Source of the DNA: Ianthella basta
Lineage: Eukaryota; Porifera; Demospongiae; Verongiida; Ianthellidae
DNA: 64,000 nt
Assembly: GCA_964019415.1 (NCBI GenBank)
Contig: OZ025875.1
Coordinates: 770,001-834,000, forward strand
Direction: 5' to 3'
Each line of letters starts with the position of its first letter. Position 1 is the stretch's first letter. This document shows positions 42,440-55,117 of this stretch, one piece after another. The position numbers were made by a program, and so were the translations under genes. The notes beneath the pieces were generated by a model. It was not told the origin of the DNA. It saw nothing but the letters and a program-made list of their open reading frames with translations, and made no database searches.

Positions 42440-42530
42440 AGCTTACTGAAGGCATAGACGCTGAAGGAGTCTTGATCCAGTGACCGTAATCCTGACGGTA
42501 GTAAGTTACGCTGAGAAAAAGTTGTTGCAG
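42440..42530 (-). other. Possible 5' exon of gene C
   Basis: Minus strand '...tggatcaagactccttcag' leads to a donor-like site before 'ctgagcctct', resembling the exon-like units upstream of genes A and B. If used, the Gypsy element lies in the first intron of gene C. Confidence 0.3.
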
Positions 42531-43150
42531 CGCGTGGGCTTTGTGGGGGAATGAAGAAGGAGCGAACTCGGCGAATTGAAGCAATATTCCTCGGTCTTTT
42601 TACTCAAGCATGGTGAGCGCTGAGCGTGTCAGTCATCACGTGATTGTGACGTAATAGCCTGGTTACTCAACTTTTCCACTGGTTTGTTATCGTGACCCTC
42701 CTGGGACCCAGAGAATGTACTATCCTGGAAGATCTATGGTATACCCAGGGGGTCATGCTAGCAGGGCAAGTGTGAATTGCAGAGGTAATTCGTACACACA
42801 CGTACTGCTCACGCATGCCTTGGAATTATTTGCAATCATTATCTTGAACACTGGCTCAGCTGCATTTCAACAGACATCATGAACAGTCTATTGAATGTAT
42901 GCCATGCCACTACTTAAATTCATGCACAACACATATCCATACTGTGAATACAACACTAGATCAAGGAGTAGCTACACCATGAGCACATTCTCAAACAGTA
43001 TAAGGGGGAGAAGGTGGGGGAGGTGGAACTGTTTCAACAGCTGCACACTGGTGAAATGGCTTCAGGTTGCTAGGACTGCCTTGTCTACCACTGCACACTG
43101 TGCTCAGACTGGCATTAAACAAGGAGGCATTTAACATGGCTGCCATGCAG
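42531..43150. other. Spacer, nothing recognised
   Basis: AT-rich, no conserved frame. Holds the 3' UTR of BORCS8. Confidence 0.35.
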
Positions 43151-43588
43151 TCAGTTCATTCGACCACTACCACCAGTCCATGTGGAGCCATAGTCCATTG
43201 TCCTATGTTGCGTAGTACGACCAGCAGCTGCAGCAGACTGCTGCCGGACAGTCTGCGCGGCAGCTGCACGCTCATTCAGTTCCTTCTTCAATTCAATTGC
43301 CTTCTTCAACTTCTCGTTGATGGATTCGAATTGATGGATTCCTTTCATGGACTTGACCGCGTCACAGTCATACTCCGCGTCGAATGTGCACCCGTTTATT
43401 CTCTGATGCACAACATTCAGCTTCTTCTCTTGGTCTCTAATCTTGGGTACAGTCACGTGTACGTGTTCATTAATTCGATACAACCCGAGAGAAGGTTCGT
43501 TGGCTACTTGAGACGCAACGTTGCTGACACATTTCGTAAGTCGCTCTGCCCTGAGCGCTAAATCGGGGTCCATTGACTTGGCAGCCAT
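43151..43588 (-). CDS. BORCS8: BLOC-1-related complex subunit 8
   Basis: Subunit of BORC, which recruits ARL8 to lysosomes and drives their movement to the cell periphery. Single-exon frame of 145 residues from the ATG at 43588. The core (ANEPSLGLYRINEHVHVTVP, FDAEYDCDAVKSM, FESINEKLKKAIELKKELN) matches human BORCS8/MEF2BNB (about 119 residues) along its length. An Ala/Gln- and Gly-rich tail replaces the human Pro-rich end. An in-frame GTG lies two codons upstream but ATG 43588 is the natural start. Divergent with the MRG gene, start codons 45 bp apart. Confidence 0.9.
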   Translation of the reverse strand: MAAKSMDPDLALRAERLTKCVSNVASQVANEPSLGLYRINEHVHVTVPKIRDQEKKLNVVHQRINGCTFDAEYDCDAVKSMKGIHQFESINEKLKKAIELKKELNERAAAAQTVRQQSAAAAGRTTQHRTMDYGSTWTGGSGRMN

Positions 43589-43632
43589 TTTCACTTCATC
43601 ACGTGACTAAACAAAATGTCCTCCAGCAGTGT
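43589..43632. promoter_or_regulatory. Very short bidirectional BORCS8/MRG start region
   Basis: Only 44 bp separate the two start codons, so each 5' UTR or promoter must overlap the other gene. It contains an 'atcacgtgac' E-box-like palindrome (CACGTG, 43600-43605) and a six-codon upstream ORF (ATG 43616) on the MRG side. Confidence 0.6.
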
Positions 43633-44385
43633 ATGATGTCCAGTCGTCGTAGGAGCCACCACGCGAAGCGAGAGCGCGTAAGGAGTGCTAAGGAACAAAA
43701 GAAGAACGTTGAAGATGATGAAGATGACGAAACAGTGGTAAGCGATGCTTTTACTATAACGAACAAGGCTTCCAGTCCCGTCTTACTATGGTATAGCTAT
43801 ACATACGGTACCAGTAGCTTATGTGGTAGAGAAATTCTCTGGGTGTATCTTTGAGGTGGATTACTTACAGGCTGCACCTTTTGCAGGACATAGAGGATGA
43901 AGACCCTCCCTATCCACCCGAGGAGGAGATTGAGATCCCTGACCTTTTGCAGCAGCAGCTGAAGGATGACTGTGTTCACATTACCCGCCTAAACCACCTA
44001 GTTAGTTTGCCACGAAAGCCATCTGTCTGTGACGTATTGTTGCAGTACCACGCGGCGTGTGTGGAAGACAGGAATCCTGAGCTGAATGTGCCACTGCTGG
44101 GGGAGGCACTGGATGGGCTGAAGACTTACTTCGATGTCACTCTGCATGACCACTTGCTGTACGAGGTTGAGAGGAAGCAGTTCAGCCGCCTTGCAGAAAT
44201 GCATGCGGTGCACAGTACACCGGACGCTCCAGATGCAAGTCTGGTGAACGGTTTTGTTGAGCCTCCTCCATCGCTGGAGGGGAAGTTGTTGGTGCCTTCA
44301 GAGGTGTATGGACCAGAGCACTTGCTTCGACTGTTTGGTAAGGTGATAATGCAAGCAACCTCTGTGCTGTGTTTAGAAAGTTTTC

Positions 44386-44466
<81 letters not shown>

Positions 44467-44471
44467 GTGTG

Positions 44472-44516
<45 letters not shown>

Positions 44517-45270
44517 AGAGGGGAGCTGTGGTTGCAAATAATATGAACGTCAAACACAGAGCTATGTATTAGTGTATATGAGGGATGTTAAAGGGGTGTG
44601 TACAAGATTGGATGGAGGAGGAGGGAACATCCCCTCCACCCCCCACCCCTCTACGTTAAAGTGACATAGCATGAATCTGTTTGTTTACATGTCTTTATTC
44701 CGATACTTGCAGTCAAGTTACCGCTGTTCCTGTCAAGGGCCAGAGTGCCGAGCAAGACTCTTACAATCTTGCACAGCTACTTCAAAGACCTCCTCCAGTA
44801 AGTCCTGTTCAACTGTGAAGTGTGTGCATATGTGAACCCTCTTGTTATAATATTCTCCTCACTCTGGACTCTGGTTAATTGTAACAGTACGTATGTACTA
44901 TGTGCAGTTTGTGTGTACTGGAGTGTGTGCGGTTGCAGAGCCTCAAGCAGGAGAAATAAAGCTTTGTGTAAGTTTTTGTGGGGCGAAACTTTCGCGGATG
45001 GTTGCTGATCTGCGAAAACCGCAAAAATTTAACCCAGCGAAAGTTAAAGCGTATACAGTACCATGCCCCTCACAGTCTCGTTATACTAGTATTGTCCATG
45101 CTTACACACCCCATTCTGTATCCCTTGTTGTCTTCCTCTGCAGATACATGGAGACACACTGCAAAGACTTCTTCTCAGCTGAAGTGTATGAGGATACGGG
45201 TCATGTGACCCCCGGAGAACCCGCTCCTGAAGTCCCAAAACCTTCATCACCAAGCACAACTGCAAACTAA
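43633..45270 (+). CDS. MRG-domain protein (MORF4L1/2-like), no chromodomain
   Basis: Chromatin-complex subunit related to MRG15/MRGX, which work in NuA4/Tip60 acetyltransferase and Sin3 complexes. Exons 43633-43737, 43887-44337, 44713-44797 and 45144-45270 join in phase to 255 residues. The N-terminus is basic then acidic (SSRRRSHHAKRERVR). The MRG domain is clear: PDLLQQQLKDDCVHITRL, KPSVCDVLLQYHAACVE, LGEALDGLKTYFDVTLHDHL, YGPEHLLRLFVKLPLFLS and LHSYFKDLLQYMETHCKDFF. There is no N-terminal chromodomain, and BORCS8 lies directly upstream, so this copy is MORF4/MRGX-like in plan. Intron 2 contains a 125-bp (GT)n tract. ATG 43633 and 43636 are adjacent. Confidence 0.88.
44388..44514. repeat. 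(GT)n microsatellite in MRG intron 2
   Basis: About 62 GT units with two interruptions. Confidence 0.9.
44962..45062. mobile_element. MITE family 2, copy 2 (right part)
   Basis: 'gcgaaactttcgcgg...gcgaaagttaaagcgtatacagta' matches the ends of the copies at 30.4 and 50.5 kb. Lies in the last MRG intron. Confidence 0.6.
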
Positions 45271-45454
45271 TTCATCTCAGACTGGCAACCTTGTGATATT
45301 CAGTTCGTGTATAATTGTGTTCTGTAGTCCTTTGTCTGTGATTTCAATTACATTGTAATTAGCTGTCACTACATGTCATTTGTTGTCACAAATTGTCACT
45401 TTGCCCATTCCTAATGGCCATCATCTTTCCACTTCATTAGCTGTCACACAACTT

Positions 45455-45601
45455 CTAGTCCCGATTGACATTTGTGCATTGCACTCAATCACATGAGTGA
45501 AGCATTGGAATGATAGGGTCACACATAGCACATGCGAGCCTATCGTTCCAATACTTTACTCACGTGATCGAGTGCAATGTGTAAATGTCAGTAGGGACTA
45601 G
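45455..45601. mobile_element. Small foldback/MITE with ~63-bp arms
   Basis: 'ctagtcccgattgacattt' through 'ggaatgatagg' is mirrored by 'cctatcgttcc' through 'gtcagtagggactag'. Located between convergent MRG and SH2-Death genes. Confidence 0.8.
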
Positions 45602-45753
45602 AAATCATAAAACCACTATATCCGTCAATCATTGTCTGTTACTTTGTCCCTGCCCAGTACATTGCTGCCACTGTACCGTGCATGAGTATATTATACTACA
45701 ACCAACTAGCTAGCACCATGCACACTTGTTCAGTCAAGCACAATTGGAGAAGT

Positions 45754-45794
45754 AGCCTCATACCCAGGCCTTTGATGGGCCTGGGTATGAGGCT
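45754..45794. repeat. Perfect 17-bp-arm hairpin between convergent genes
   Basis: agcctcatacccaggcc and ggcctgggtatgaggct around a 7-nt loop. Could be a tiny foldback insertion. Termination role not shown. Confidence 0.7.
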
Positions 45795-46134
45795 AAATGG
45801 AGAAGATGTGTAGGTTACACCTTGCCAATTTCTCTTATGAGTGTCCAGTTACATACATACGTGTGCACACTGTTGCATACATATACATCTTGTTTGAGGT
45901 CATCCTTTTGTGTCTATGCACACATGCATATATACGTCCACAAGCAACTGGCCTGCTGCAGGTGATTCAATCGACAATTAATTCAAGTAGATTGTTGTTG
46001 CTTACATGTTGACATCAGTCATGTCATGTCATGTCAAATCATAGGGCTGTAAATATAATTTACAATATCAAACACAACCACCAATTAACACCAGTGCATA
46101 ATATTTAGAACATATAGAGTACAGCAATTGGACG

Positions 46135-49100
46135 CTAACTAGTGGCCCCTCCTTCTTCTTGCAAGCTCTGCTGAATCTTCCGGACTGTATCGTTGAGCTC
46201 CAGGTCTTGTAGGACCTGAAACAGCTTCTGCCATGACACTTCCTTCCCTGCCTCTACCCACGCCTCCAACACACAGAGGCACTTCGAATCTGCATTCTTC
46301 TCAGTGTCCCTAACGGACAGCACGGTCCTCCCCACACCAAGTGCGGTGCCAATCAGCTCCCAGCGAGGTGCGATATAAGGAATGTGTGTTGCCAGCACTC
46401 CTATCAAAGAAACGCAAGAGGCAGGTATTGAGGTGCTGTGGCCACTAACCCCATTACAGCATACAGCCAGAGGTGTTGTAACTTCAGCCAACAAGGCAAT
46501 ATGTGTGTTATTGCACACTTGTCCACTTACTGAGGTCAACTGGGCCGAGGTCAAGGAAGAGATATTCCTTCTTCTTTCCAGTGTGGCTGTCAACCATGGG
46601 AGACTCACTGCCGCTTAACTCTACGGCCATCTGGTCACCCTGCACACAATGAAATTCCACACACACACAAAATTATACTTCAACAGTGAAGGCTATTTTA
46701 GACAGTGGTATTAATAACTCAACAATGCAAGTGCTACACCGAATGTAACACTAAGTACCCAGAAATGAATTTGTAAATTAAATATAATAGTGTTTTTGAC
46801 ATTGGTTGTTAACAATTAAAAGCTACAACAATACATACGTATGGCTTCAGAGGAGCTCATGCAGGTGACAGTAACGTCCGAGTATATCAAGCAGATGTAA
46901 TCTGACTACGTCAAAACAGCTAACCTCCCCTGGCCCCAAGTAGCGCTAAATCTATGTCTGTAAAGTAGCCACCTCTCTATAAAGGCCAATCATTGTACAA
47001 CTGGCCCATAAGTGGCTGTATTAGACAGGTTCCACTGTATGACCAAACAATACTACCAGCTAGTGACATTTCGCACATGCCTAGACACAAACACACAGTA
47101 CACAGTGCCTACGTATGTTCTGTGGTGTATACCTCGGTGTGTTTGACAGGGTAACAGAGCTTGATGTCCAGGGCAAGGGAGACCTCCAGGAGGGAGTTCT
47201 TGGTATAGTACCTCACAAGGTCCACCACTGACGCAAAGTGCAAGCTGCGGTCAGAGAGGCACCATCCGCGAGGATTGGCCTTGATCGGAATCAATTCCAC
47301 ATCCTCAAGTCTGCCACATGCATGGGAGACAAGCAATCAGAAGGTGAAAGGGTGAAGTGGAAATTCTGCTTGAAACATACATAGGCACTTTCCTTCAGTC
47401 CTCACTTTATTGCAAGAACGTATGTTCCAACGTTGGAGCTGGAGTCACGGACAAGGAAGGACCCTACCTTCCGACCAGCTAAAACCTTTTGAACTACTTT
47501 CCTTCATGCAGGGTGAAGGGACACACACAGAGGTTAACATCATATAGTACCAGTTCTAGATGGTAAATAATAGCTCACTTGCCAACTGCCCCCCAGTACC
47601 AGTACTCCTTGCTCAGCTCCTGCCGAACCATAGCTGCTGTCTTCCAAACGGTCTCTTCCATTTCTGCACAATGCAAGGCATTCATGAAGACACATGGTAC
47701 ACACTGTGTATCTAAACCATACAATGCGTACATATGGCCAAATAGGCAAGACCCTCGATTTCATTCCAGGTAACCTGACCTGCATGGCCTCTATTCAAGG
47801 CAGGCACTCTATTCCTGCCAGTTTTCTATTAATACTGTATAAAACGAATTGATTTCCCCGTCTATGTCCTATATACAGCAAAATCTGAAGTTTGCTCGAG
47901 GAAACATGGCTGCCTATCAAGACATTGCACACATGCAGGAAATTTGAGCTAGAGTGCGAACAAGGGCTTGACAGAGCTTGTCACATTCACAAGGGAGTCT
48001 GGATAGCAGTCACAGCTATCTCACACTTAGTGCACTAACACACACCTAATGTATGTTGTCTTCGCAGAGTTCTCTTCCTTTCAAGCTCTTTCTGCTGGGC
48101 CTTCTGAAAGGGGCAATGTGGAAGCCAAGGTCAGTTGACTGAAATCTCTTATATTTTCCCAACCAGTCATCTGTCGTCACACCATCTAACTCACCTGTTT
48201 GCTGTCATCTTCAAGGAAACGGATGCAGCTCTCCAAGTTACAGCAAAACTCCTTCATCTTCTTACACTGCTCCTCCTTCAACACCTTCTCCAGCTCTTTC
48301 TCCTTCATTTCTTGCTGAAGAGTGAACACAGGTACAAACACCAGTAGCACACACGCCCTTGCAGCTCGTATGTGGATACCTCACTTGGTGACCTATCTAG
48401 AATAATAAGACCTACGTATACGTATTCACCCTGTAAAAGTTACTTCATGAGGCCATAGTTGGTGAGACTATGCCTTTCATTGTATGTAGATCAAGGTCAT
48501 TGGAGGCAGTGTGTTCCTTACTGGTGCAGTTACTGTTCATAGCTGCTTGCTGCAGTCATGCAATCCTAAGGCACTCACCTCCGTGTACACTTGCTCCCGC
48601 TGTGCCTCCACCAACTCGTCCAGTTCCTCCTTGGAACGCCAGTACATGGACTCGCTAATACGCTGCACCACTTCCTTGGAGCGCTTAAAACGCTGCTGAA
48701 GGCTGTCTAGTGTACTCTGCAACTCAGACACTGCCACAGACTCCGCAGTCAATTGTGCCTGCATATGGCATATTGGGCAAATGGTACATTCAAACACACT
48801 CACACACACACACAAACAACAGATCAGGGTCAACTAACTGCCAACAAACATATTTGCTTATTCATGTAAAGATACACATGTCAGTGGCTACAGTGCAGTG
48901 GATGCCATACGCTGTAGGTCGAAGTGACTTAAACATGCTGCCCATACTCCACGTTGACTACTTACATTCCTTTCAGCTGAGACTGATCTCAAGATGGCAG
49001 TGCAAGACTCTCTTGACAAGCCAGAGCACACAGCACCTCGCTCAGTGTCACCTCCACTTGTCTGCACACATGAACATAACCCAACTGACAGACACACCAG

Positions 49101-49949
49101 TGCACAAATGGCTAAGAAGACATTACACACACGTGCATGCCTCACACTCTCACATACACACAGTGTACCTACCACTGTTGGATCTTCTTCGTCATTTGTC
49201 TGTGTGCCCTTGTCCACGAGGGACATGGACCTTGACTCCATTACCACAATGCTCCTACCTCCTGACCTGACCTGCTCACGAGCCAAGTTCAGACATGTCT
49301 GCAAAATATGCAAAGTGAAAGTAGCACTGTGCAAACTGACTACCCCTTGTGATATGCAGCCCCTGACTCATGTCTGTCTTGACCATGCACATCCGATCAA
49401 GGTCAAAGAACACAACATCTGACCTTTACATCAGAATAGCTAACGTACAGAGCAGGCATGTACATACCCTGAGAGATTCAATCTGGGTGTCCTTCGCTTT
49501 CAGCTCCTTCTCAAGTGCTTCTATTTTGGCTTCAAACAATCGTTTACTGTCCTGCAACAAAGTGGTCAACACACACACAGCCCAACAGTTTATAGAGCAC
49601 GTTATGTACCATTAGCAAAGACAAGCTGTACAACCACCACACATGTGTCAATAACCAAGTTACGCATAAAATGGCAAGTGCAATAAGACAGTGTCCACCG
49701 TTCCACAACCACAGAGCTAACATTGGCAGTGTTAAAACACCCACAGCCAGTGCTCTTGCACTAACATCTGTAGCAACTGCCTGGCACTTAAGGTACTCAC
49801 TTAAACAGCACCATCAAAGTACTTTCTGAGGTTAAAATTTATGGAGGTGCTGGTCACTACTTATTATACTGATCTTGCTGAGCCAACTGTTTTAATTGGT
49901 CATTGCATGCTCCATATTCAACAAAAGTGAGTCAAAGCTAAAAGCTAAC

Positions 49950-50029
<80 letters not shown>

Positions 50030-51261
50030 TGCACACAACCTGATCCCTTCTGCATGCATACCACAGTTAAGGTTTAACAACATTCACAGCCACACTGGCT
50101 GTGTATTTCAAATCCCATGACTCACATGCACCATACCTGATATCCATAACACTATAGGCAAGGTATATACATACCCACGCTGAGGGACTAGTATACGTAT
50201 ATAAGGGTGTGACAGAGGTCGCCTGGAACTAACCCTACACCTGTCTGACCTTTACAAACTTCCCATTGCTTTGTGTACATTGTGGTGGAGATTGTGAGCA
50301 GAGGAATTCACACCCACTCTTTCCCACCCATCATATAATTGAGTAGGAGTGCCATATTTGTGAGCTTACACTAGCAAACATTTTTCCTCCCAAAACACAG
50401 CATTTCACTAATTTCAAATCTGAACAGCAAAATTCTCAGCAATACACAGTTCACCTAGAAGCTGGTGACATCAAGTTCCACAAATTATGAATCAACCAAT
50501 ACCGTAGTGTATGCGTTTTAACCTTTGCAAGGTTAAACTTTCTCAGTTTCGTAGATCAGCAACCAACTGCAAAGGTTTCATCCCACAAAAACTTACACAA
50601 GGCTTTAGCTATCCTGTCTGACTCTGCAACTGCGAAAGTAAAAACGTGAAAATCGCAAGAAAAACTCACAAACCGCAAACGTTTAACCCTGCAAAAGTTA
50701 AAGCGTAAATTGGTATACGTACCTTGCTCCTGGTAAGACAGCACCGTGGGGGTTATTTCGTGATGGCAATTAGATTGACACAGCTGACGATCTTTCATCA
50801 CACATGCCCTGCAGAACAGCCTAGGCTGCCCGGCCATGGCCTGACCATATTTTTAGGTATGCCCATCCTTTTCTATAGCTAGGGTACTTACTGGCCTGTG
50901 CAAGTGGCCGTCTAGGTTAAATATTGTTCTGACTTGGCCTGACCACATTTAAAGTGCTCCCCCCAGGCCTGTCACAGCATACCAATGCTAACACGCTACA
51001 GTGATGGGGCAGCAGAGTGGAGACACCACCCACACACAGTGCAACCACAAGGTAGTGTGTATGGGGGGGGAGGGGGTATAAGATGGCACCGTTTTACCAC
51101 AAATGTCAGGGTTAATGATCTAACTGCCAATTCATACCCTCCCCAGGTACAAGGTGGCAGCAGCACACTGAGAAGAGCTGAGAACTGCTGCCTGTGCACT
51201 GCCACATTTGGTGCGGCCAAAACACATACACAACACATGCACACACACCACATTTTTAGCG

Positions 51262-51342
<81 letters not shown>

Positions 51343-52595
51343 GCACGCACATCTTCACCAGGTCACCCTGTGTTTAAGCTCAAGCTCACAATTAGATGAT
51401 TTTGATTCACTTGAATGCATTATAACTTATAGCAAGACCAGTACATAATCGGAGCTATAGTCACTGTTACATTCAATTGGCAACACCTTCAAAGTGGCAT
51501 GCAGAACTGCTCTCGGTGTATAGACCAACCTGATATGATTGCTGTATCTTCTTTCTGGCCTCCTTCAACTTTGTAGCCTCCTCCACCCATGTTTCTTTTG
51601 CTCTCTAAAGGTTATATATATTCAAACATGTAGACATAGCTAAAACAAAGGTTACATCACACCCCCACGTGCATGGTGAGCACACAAACCACAAAGAGGT
51701 GTGCGCATGTATATCTAAAGATCTGTATACAGTGGAACCTGTCTAAGGCAGCCACCTCTCTAAAACAGACAGCCTCCCTGGCCCCAAATAGCACTAAAGC
51801 ATTGCAATCTACCTCTGTAGAGCAGCCACCTCTCTATAAAGATCAGGTAGAACTGACCCACAGGCCTAGGCAGTTGTTTTAGGCAGGTTCCACTGTATTA
51901 ATTTACACATGCTGGCCACGCGATGCCACACATGCAGTGGCCCACGCATACACACATGCATGCATACCGGCCTCAGGTGCAAATCTGATCACACTGTCGC
52001 GCGTGTGGACAGCACTTAAAGGCAAAATAGATAGCCTAAAAAGGCTAAAGCAGCCATAGCTAGCTACCAACACAATCACTGGACTTATTTCTCAGGCACT
52101 AATCCACACGGGTACAGCCCACCTTTAGCGCCTCCCTCATTTCTTCCAGCTCCTTCTCCTTGCCCCCGGAAACTATACAGGCAGACCTTCGCCGAAGGCG
52201 ATTCTGCCCTTCCGTGCTCCCCCACCCCTCCTCCCACTGTCCTGCAGCGCTGGGTTCTTCTTCGACCAGCACGGCAGAAGAGGGACTCAGTGAACGACTG
52301 TCGCAGTCTGACGTATTTCCGCCCAGCCTCAGGTCCAGCGCCGCTCTAGGCCCGTTGAGTGATCGGGTAGCATGGCCCTGCGGAGAGAGCTGCATGAAGA
52401 AGATACGTACACCAACCAGCAAGAGTAGCTTACATCACCTCTGTTCCTGCTATAGGATGACCCAGTATATTCGTGTCTACTAATGTGGAGCACTACGATA
52501 CCTGGTGAGTCGCCTTGGTCGCTGCAGAATGGCCGGACATCGTTTGTAGCTACGGAACTGAGGGCGGAAGAAGATAGCTTGTGGCGCAACTCCTG
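46135..52595 (-). CDS. Coiled-coil / p85-like SH2 / Death-domain protein
   Basis: Minus-strand gene whose 3' exons are clear and join in phase: 47663-47579, 47501-47406 and 47310-47133 (SH2), 46639-46531 (linker) and 46400-46135 (Death domain, stop 46135-46137). The SH2 domain has EYWYWGAVG, the phosphotyrosine pocket GSFLVRDSS and the end SVVDLVRYYTKNSLLEV...LDIKLCYPV, closest by eye to PI3K p85 SH2 domains. The Death fold reads YIAPRWELIGTALGV ... SWQKLFQVLQDLELNDTV. Upstream exons are charged helices: 52380-52125, 51605-51530, ~49555-49470, ~49290-49160, 48758-48579 (TLDSLQQRFKRSKEVVQRIS), ~48317-48195 and ~48110-48049. The frame near 52.6 kb has no ATG, so the start is unresolved. A p85-type SH2 joined to a Death domain is an unusual combination. 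Confidence 0.7.
46918..47037. mobile_element. MITE family 1, copy 2 (truncated)
   Basis: Contains 'acctctctataaaggccaat' and the end ttagacaggttccactg followed by TA. Lies in an intron of the SH2-Death gene. Confidence 0.7.
49953..50026. repeat. (CA)n microsatellite
   Basis: About 37 CA units in an intron of the SH2-Death gene. Confidence 0.9.
50500..50717. mobile_element. MITE family 2, copy 3
   Basis: Inverted ends 'taccgtagtgtatgcgtttt' and 'aaagcgtaaattggta', with internal 'ctttcgc/gcaaaag' words as at 30.4 kb. Confidence 0.65.
51260..51340. repeat. (CA)n microsatellite
   Basis: About 40 CA units in an intron of the SH2-Death gene. Confidence 0.9.
51730..51895. mobile_element. MITE family 1, complete copy
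   Basis: Inverted ends cagtggaacctgtctaa and ttaggcaggttccactg, flanked by TA on both sides (51728-51729, 51896-51897). The TA duplication and end sequence fit a Tc1/mariner-pogo type non-autonomous element. Confidence 0.85.
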
Positions 52596-52801
52596 CTGAG
52601 TAGTACTGGCGCCGGCGCCGGTAGATAATGAAGTGTATACTGAAATACGGATAGGAGCGAGTACCGATCTGAACCCTGGTGGTCTTTAGCAGTGTATCCG
52701 GAGTCCCTTCGTTCTATAAATAACTCTTTAACCAATGCCGTTGTATCACGTGCCAGTCACTAGAGGTGAAAGGTTAACATGCACAATGTGCAATAATTTG
52801 T

Positions 52802-53017
52802 CTACTTTTGATAGTTCTTCATAATCCATAGTCCGTCACAGAGGTAGTGGACATTCTCCACTCCAACTCCCTTGTTCACTTTGCGACTGCAAGTGAATGA
52901 AGTGGTATAGGGAGGGAAAGGGATGATGGGATGGACAAACTCTCACAGCAGCAAGATGGCAGAGAGTCGTGTATGTGTGCATCTGCACACACATGCGCGC
53001 GCGCGTGTGAGCATGTG

Positions 53018-53113
<96 letters not shown>

Positions 53114-55030
53114 TGAGAGCATGTGCATGTGTGTGTGTGTGTGTGCATGCCATGTGCATGTGTGTGTGTGAGCATGTGCATGTGTGTGGAGGGGCTATAT
53201 AGCTGCCTTACATCTGTTCCGTGGATAACTTTGTCTTTCCTATTGCCACAGCATGCTCCATCCCTTCAGCCATCACCGCCTGTCCAGCAGGAGTCAGTCA
53301 AGGACATAACAGCTCCAAATTAGAACTAGTAATGGTATTCAACTCAAGTCATGCGAAAACACAGTGTTCACATGTGGGCTGTTCACAATGTATGGGCAGA
53401 TACAGGGACTGTCCCTAATGCAGTTCACGCTGTTCATTATCTCCAAATATGTGCATCAACTTTAGACAGAAGTGACACAGTATCCCACTGCAGTTTCTAA
53501 CTAGTCTGGCTTGCATCCCCTACTAGCTTCCCCCAACTGGTCCCACCAACCACACACCACAGCAGACAGGAAACACTTCCTAGTCTGGTCAGCTACACCA
53601 CCCACTTTCACCTAACCCACTATCCCAGGGGTGCAAAGATGAGCCATCTGTGTACACGCCCACATACACTGTGGCAGTGTTCTAGATCTTCCATTCTAGT
53701 CTGTGGATACAAAAAGTTCTGTTTTCAGAAAAAGTTCTTTGGGCACTTTAGTACAAAAGGAAGATGCAACCAATTTGCAAATCCTAGCCAGCAAGCCAAC
53801 AGCCAATACAAGCAACAGACGTTCTGTGGTCAACGGGCTCTGGGATGCTAGCAACACTCTCTGAGCAGCCTCAACAGTGAGATGGTGGCGTGAGGTGTGC
53901 AAGGAAGATGAAGTACAGGCACCAACTCCTCTCCCACCCCGGCCCTCCCTCACCCTGCTCCAGAATACTAAAATGGTATCAGTGTACATGTGAACGATGC
54001 AATGCATGTGATGTACTCTACTACCTGCTAGTCTCTCCCACCAGTAGCACACACTTGCTAGCACTCCACTGCACTCGGCGTTCACTAGCTAGAAGAGACT
54101 GACTACACATGCACAGCATTGGGAAGATACCACAATAGTTTCCTCTGGCACCTCAACCTCCATCCTAGCCCCTGGGGAGGTGAGCCCAGGGCACATGATG
54201 TTGGCCCCACTGAGTATGAACTTGATGGCACCCTTGTCTACTTGTACGTGAGGAAGGAGAAAGGGGTCTGCACAGTGGAGCACAGGGGAGGAGAGGCACC
54301 AGTGTGCAGAGTGGGGGAGGGGGAGAGGCAGAGAGGAGGAGGGGGGAGGAGAGAGGAGGAGGAGAGGGGAGGAGGAGAGGGGTGGAGGAGAGGTGGAGAG
54401 GGGAGGAGAATATTAGTAGAGAGTAAGCAGAAGAGTCAACCAGTCATCATTCTGGAACTGGAGTGCTATTATGGTAAATTATACATACAGAGGACTGCAC
54501 AGTGGTTGTCCACATGTTGACATTGGACTTAGGACTCAGCCAACACACCCCAACAGGATGTTGAGCTGTGCATTTGCCCAGGGGAGGAGCACTGTAAACA
54601 CATCCTGTTGTGGTGTGGTGCTTGTGTGCTGAGTCCTAAGTGTCCAATGTTAACATGTGGACAACCACTATGCAGTCCTCTGTAACTATGCCCTAGTGAA
54701 TACCCACATTTGTGCAATAGCCTCAGTGTTGGGATGTACGGACCATCACGTTGTCGAAAGAACAGCAGCTCTCCCTGTGACGACATTATCTCAATGTGGT
54801 CGTGGCTGGGAGGAGAGGGAGATGTGTGGAACACACAGTGGAGGTGGCATGCAATGAGGAAGTCACACAAAGACTGACGAATGCTGTGACTTCTTGGTCG
54901 GGGCTTGTCACACACACACACAGTGACACACACATACTGTACACCTGCATGTACGTACCTGTACATGCATACCTATACAAATACACTCTTGAATGCACTA
55001 TTTGCACGTGCAGGTGTGTACATATGCATG

Positions 55031-55117
<87 letters not shown>

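Noticed and set aside
43573-43632. Longer MRG N-terminus overlapping BORCS8
   Set aside because: The frame is open but has no homology. ATG 43633/43636 gives the expected basic start.
53253-53325. Possible plus-strand exon encoding a Pro/Gln-rich end ([13 protein letters not shown]...)
   Set aside because: The minus strand of the same bases is MCTS1 exon 5, with conserved [19 protein letters not shown] and correct splice phase.
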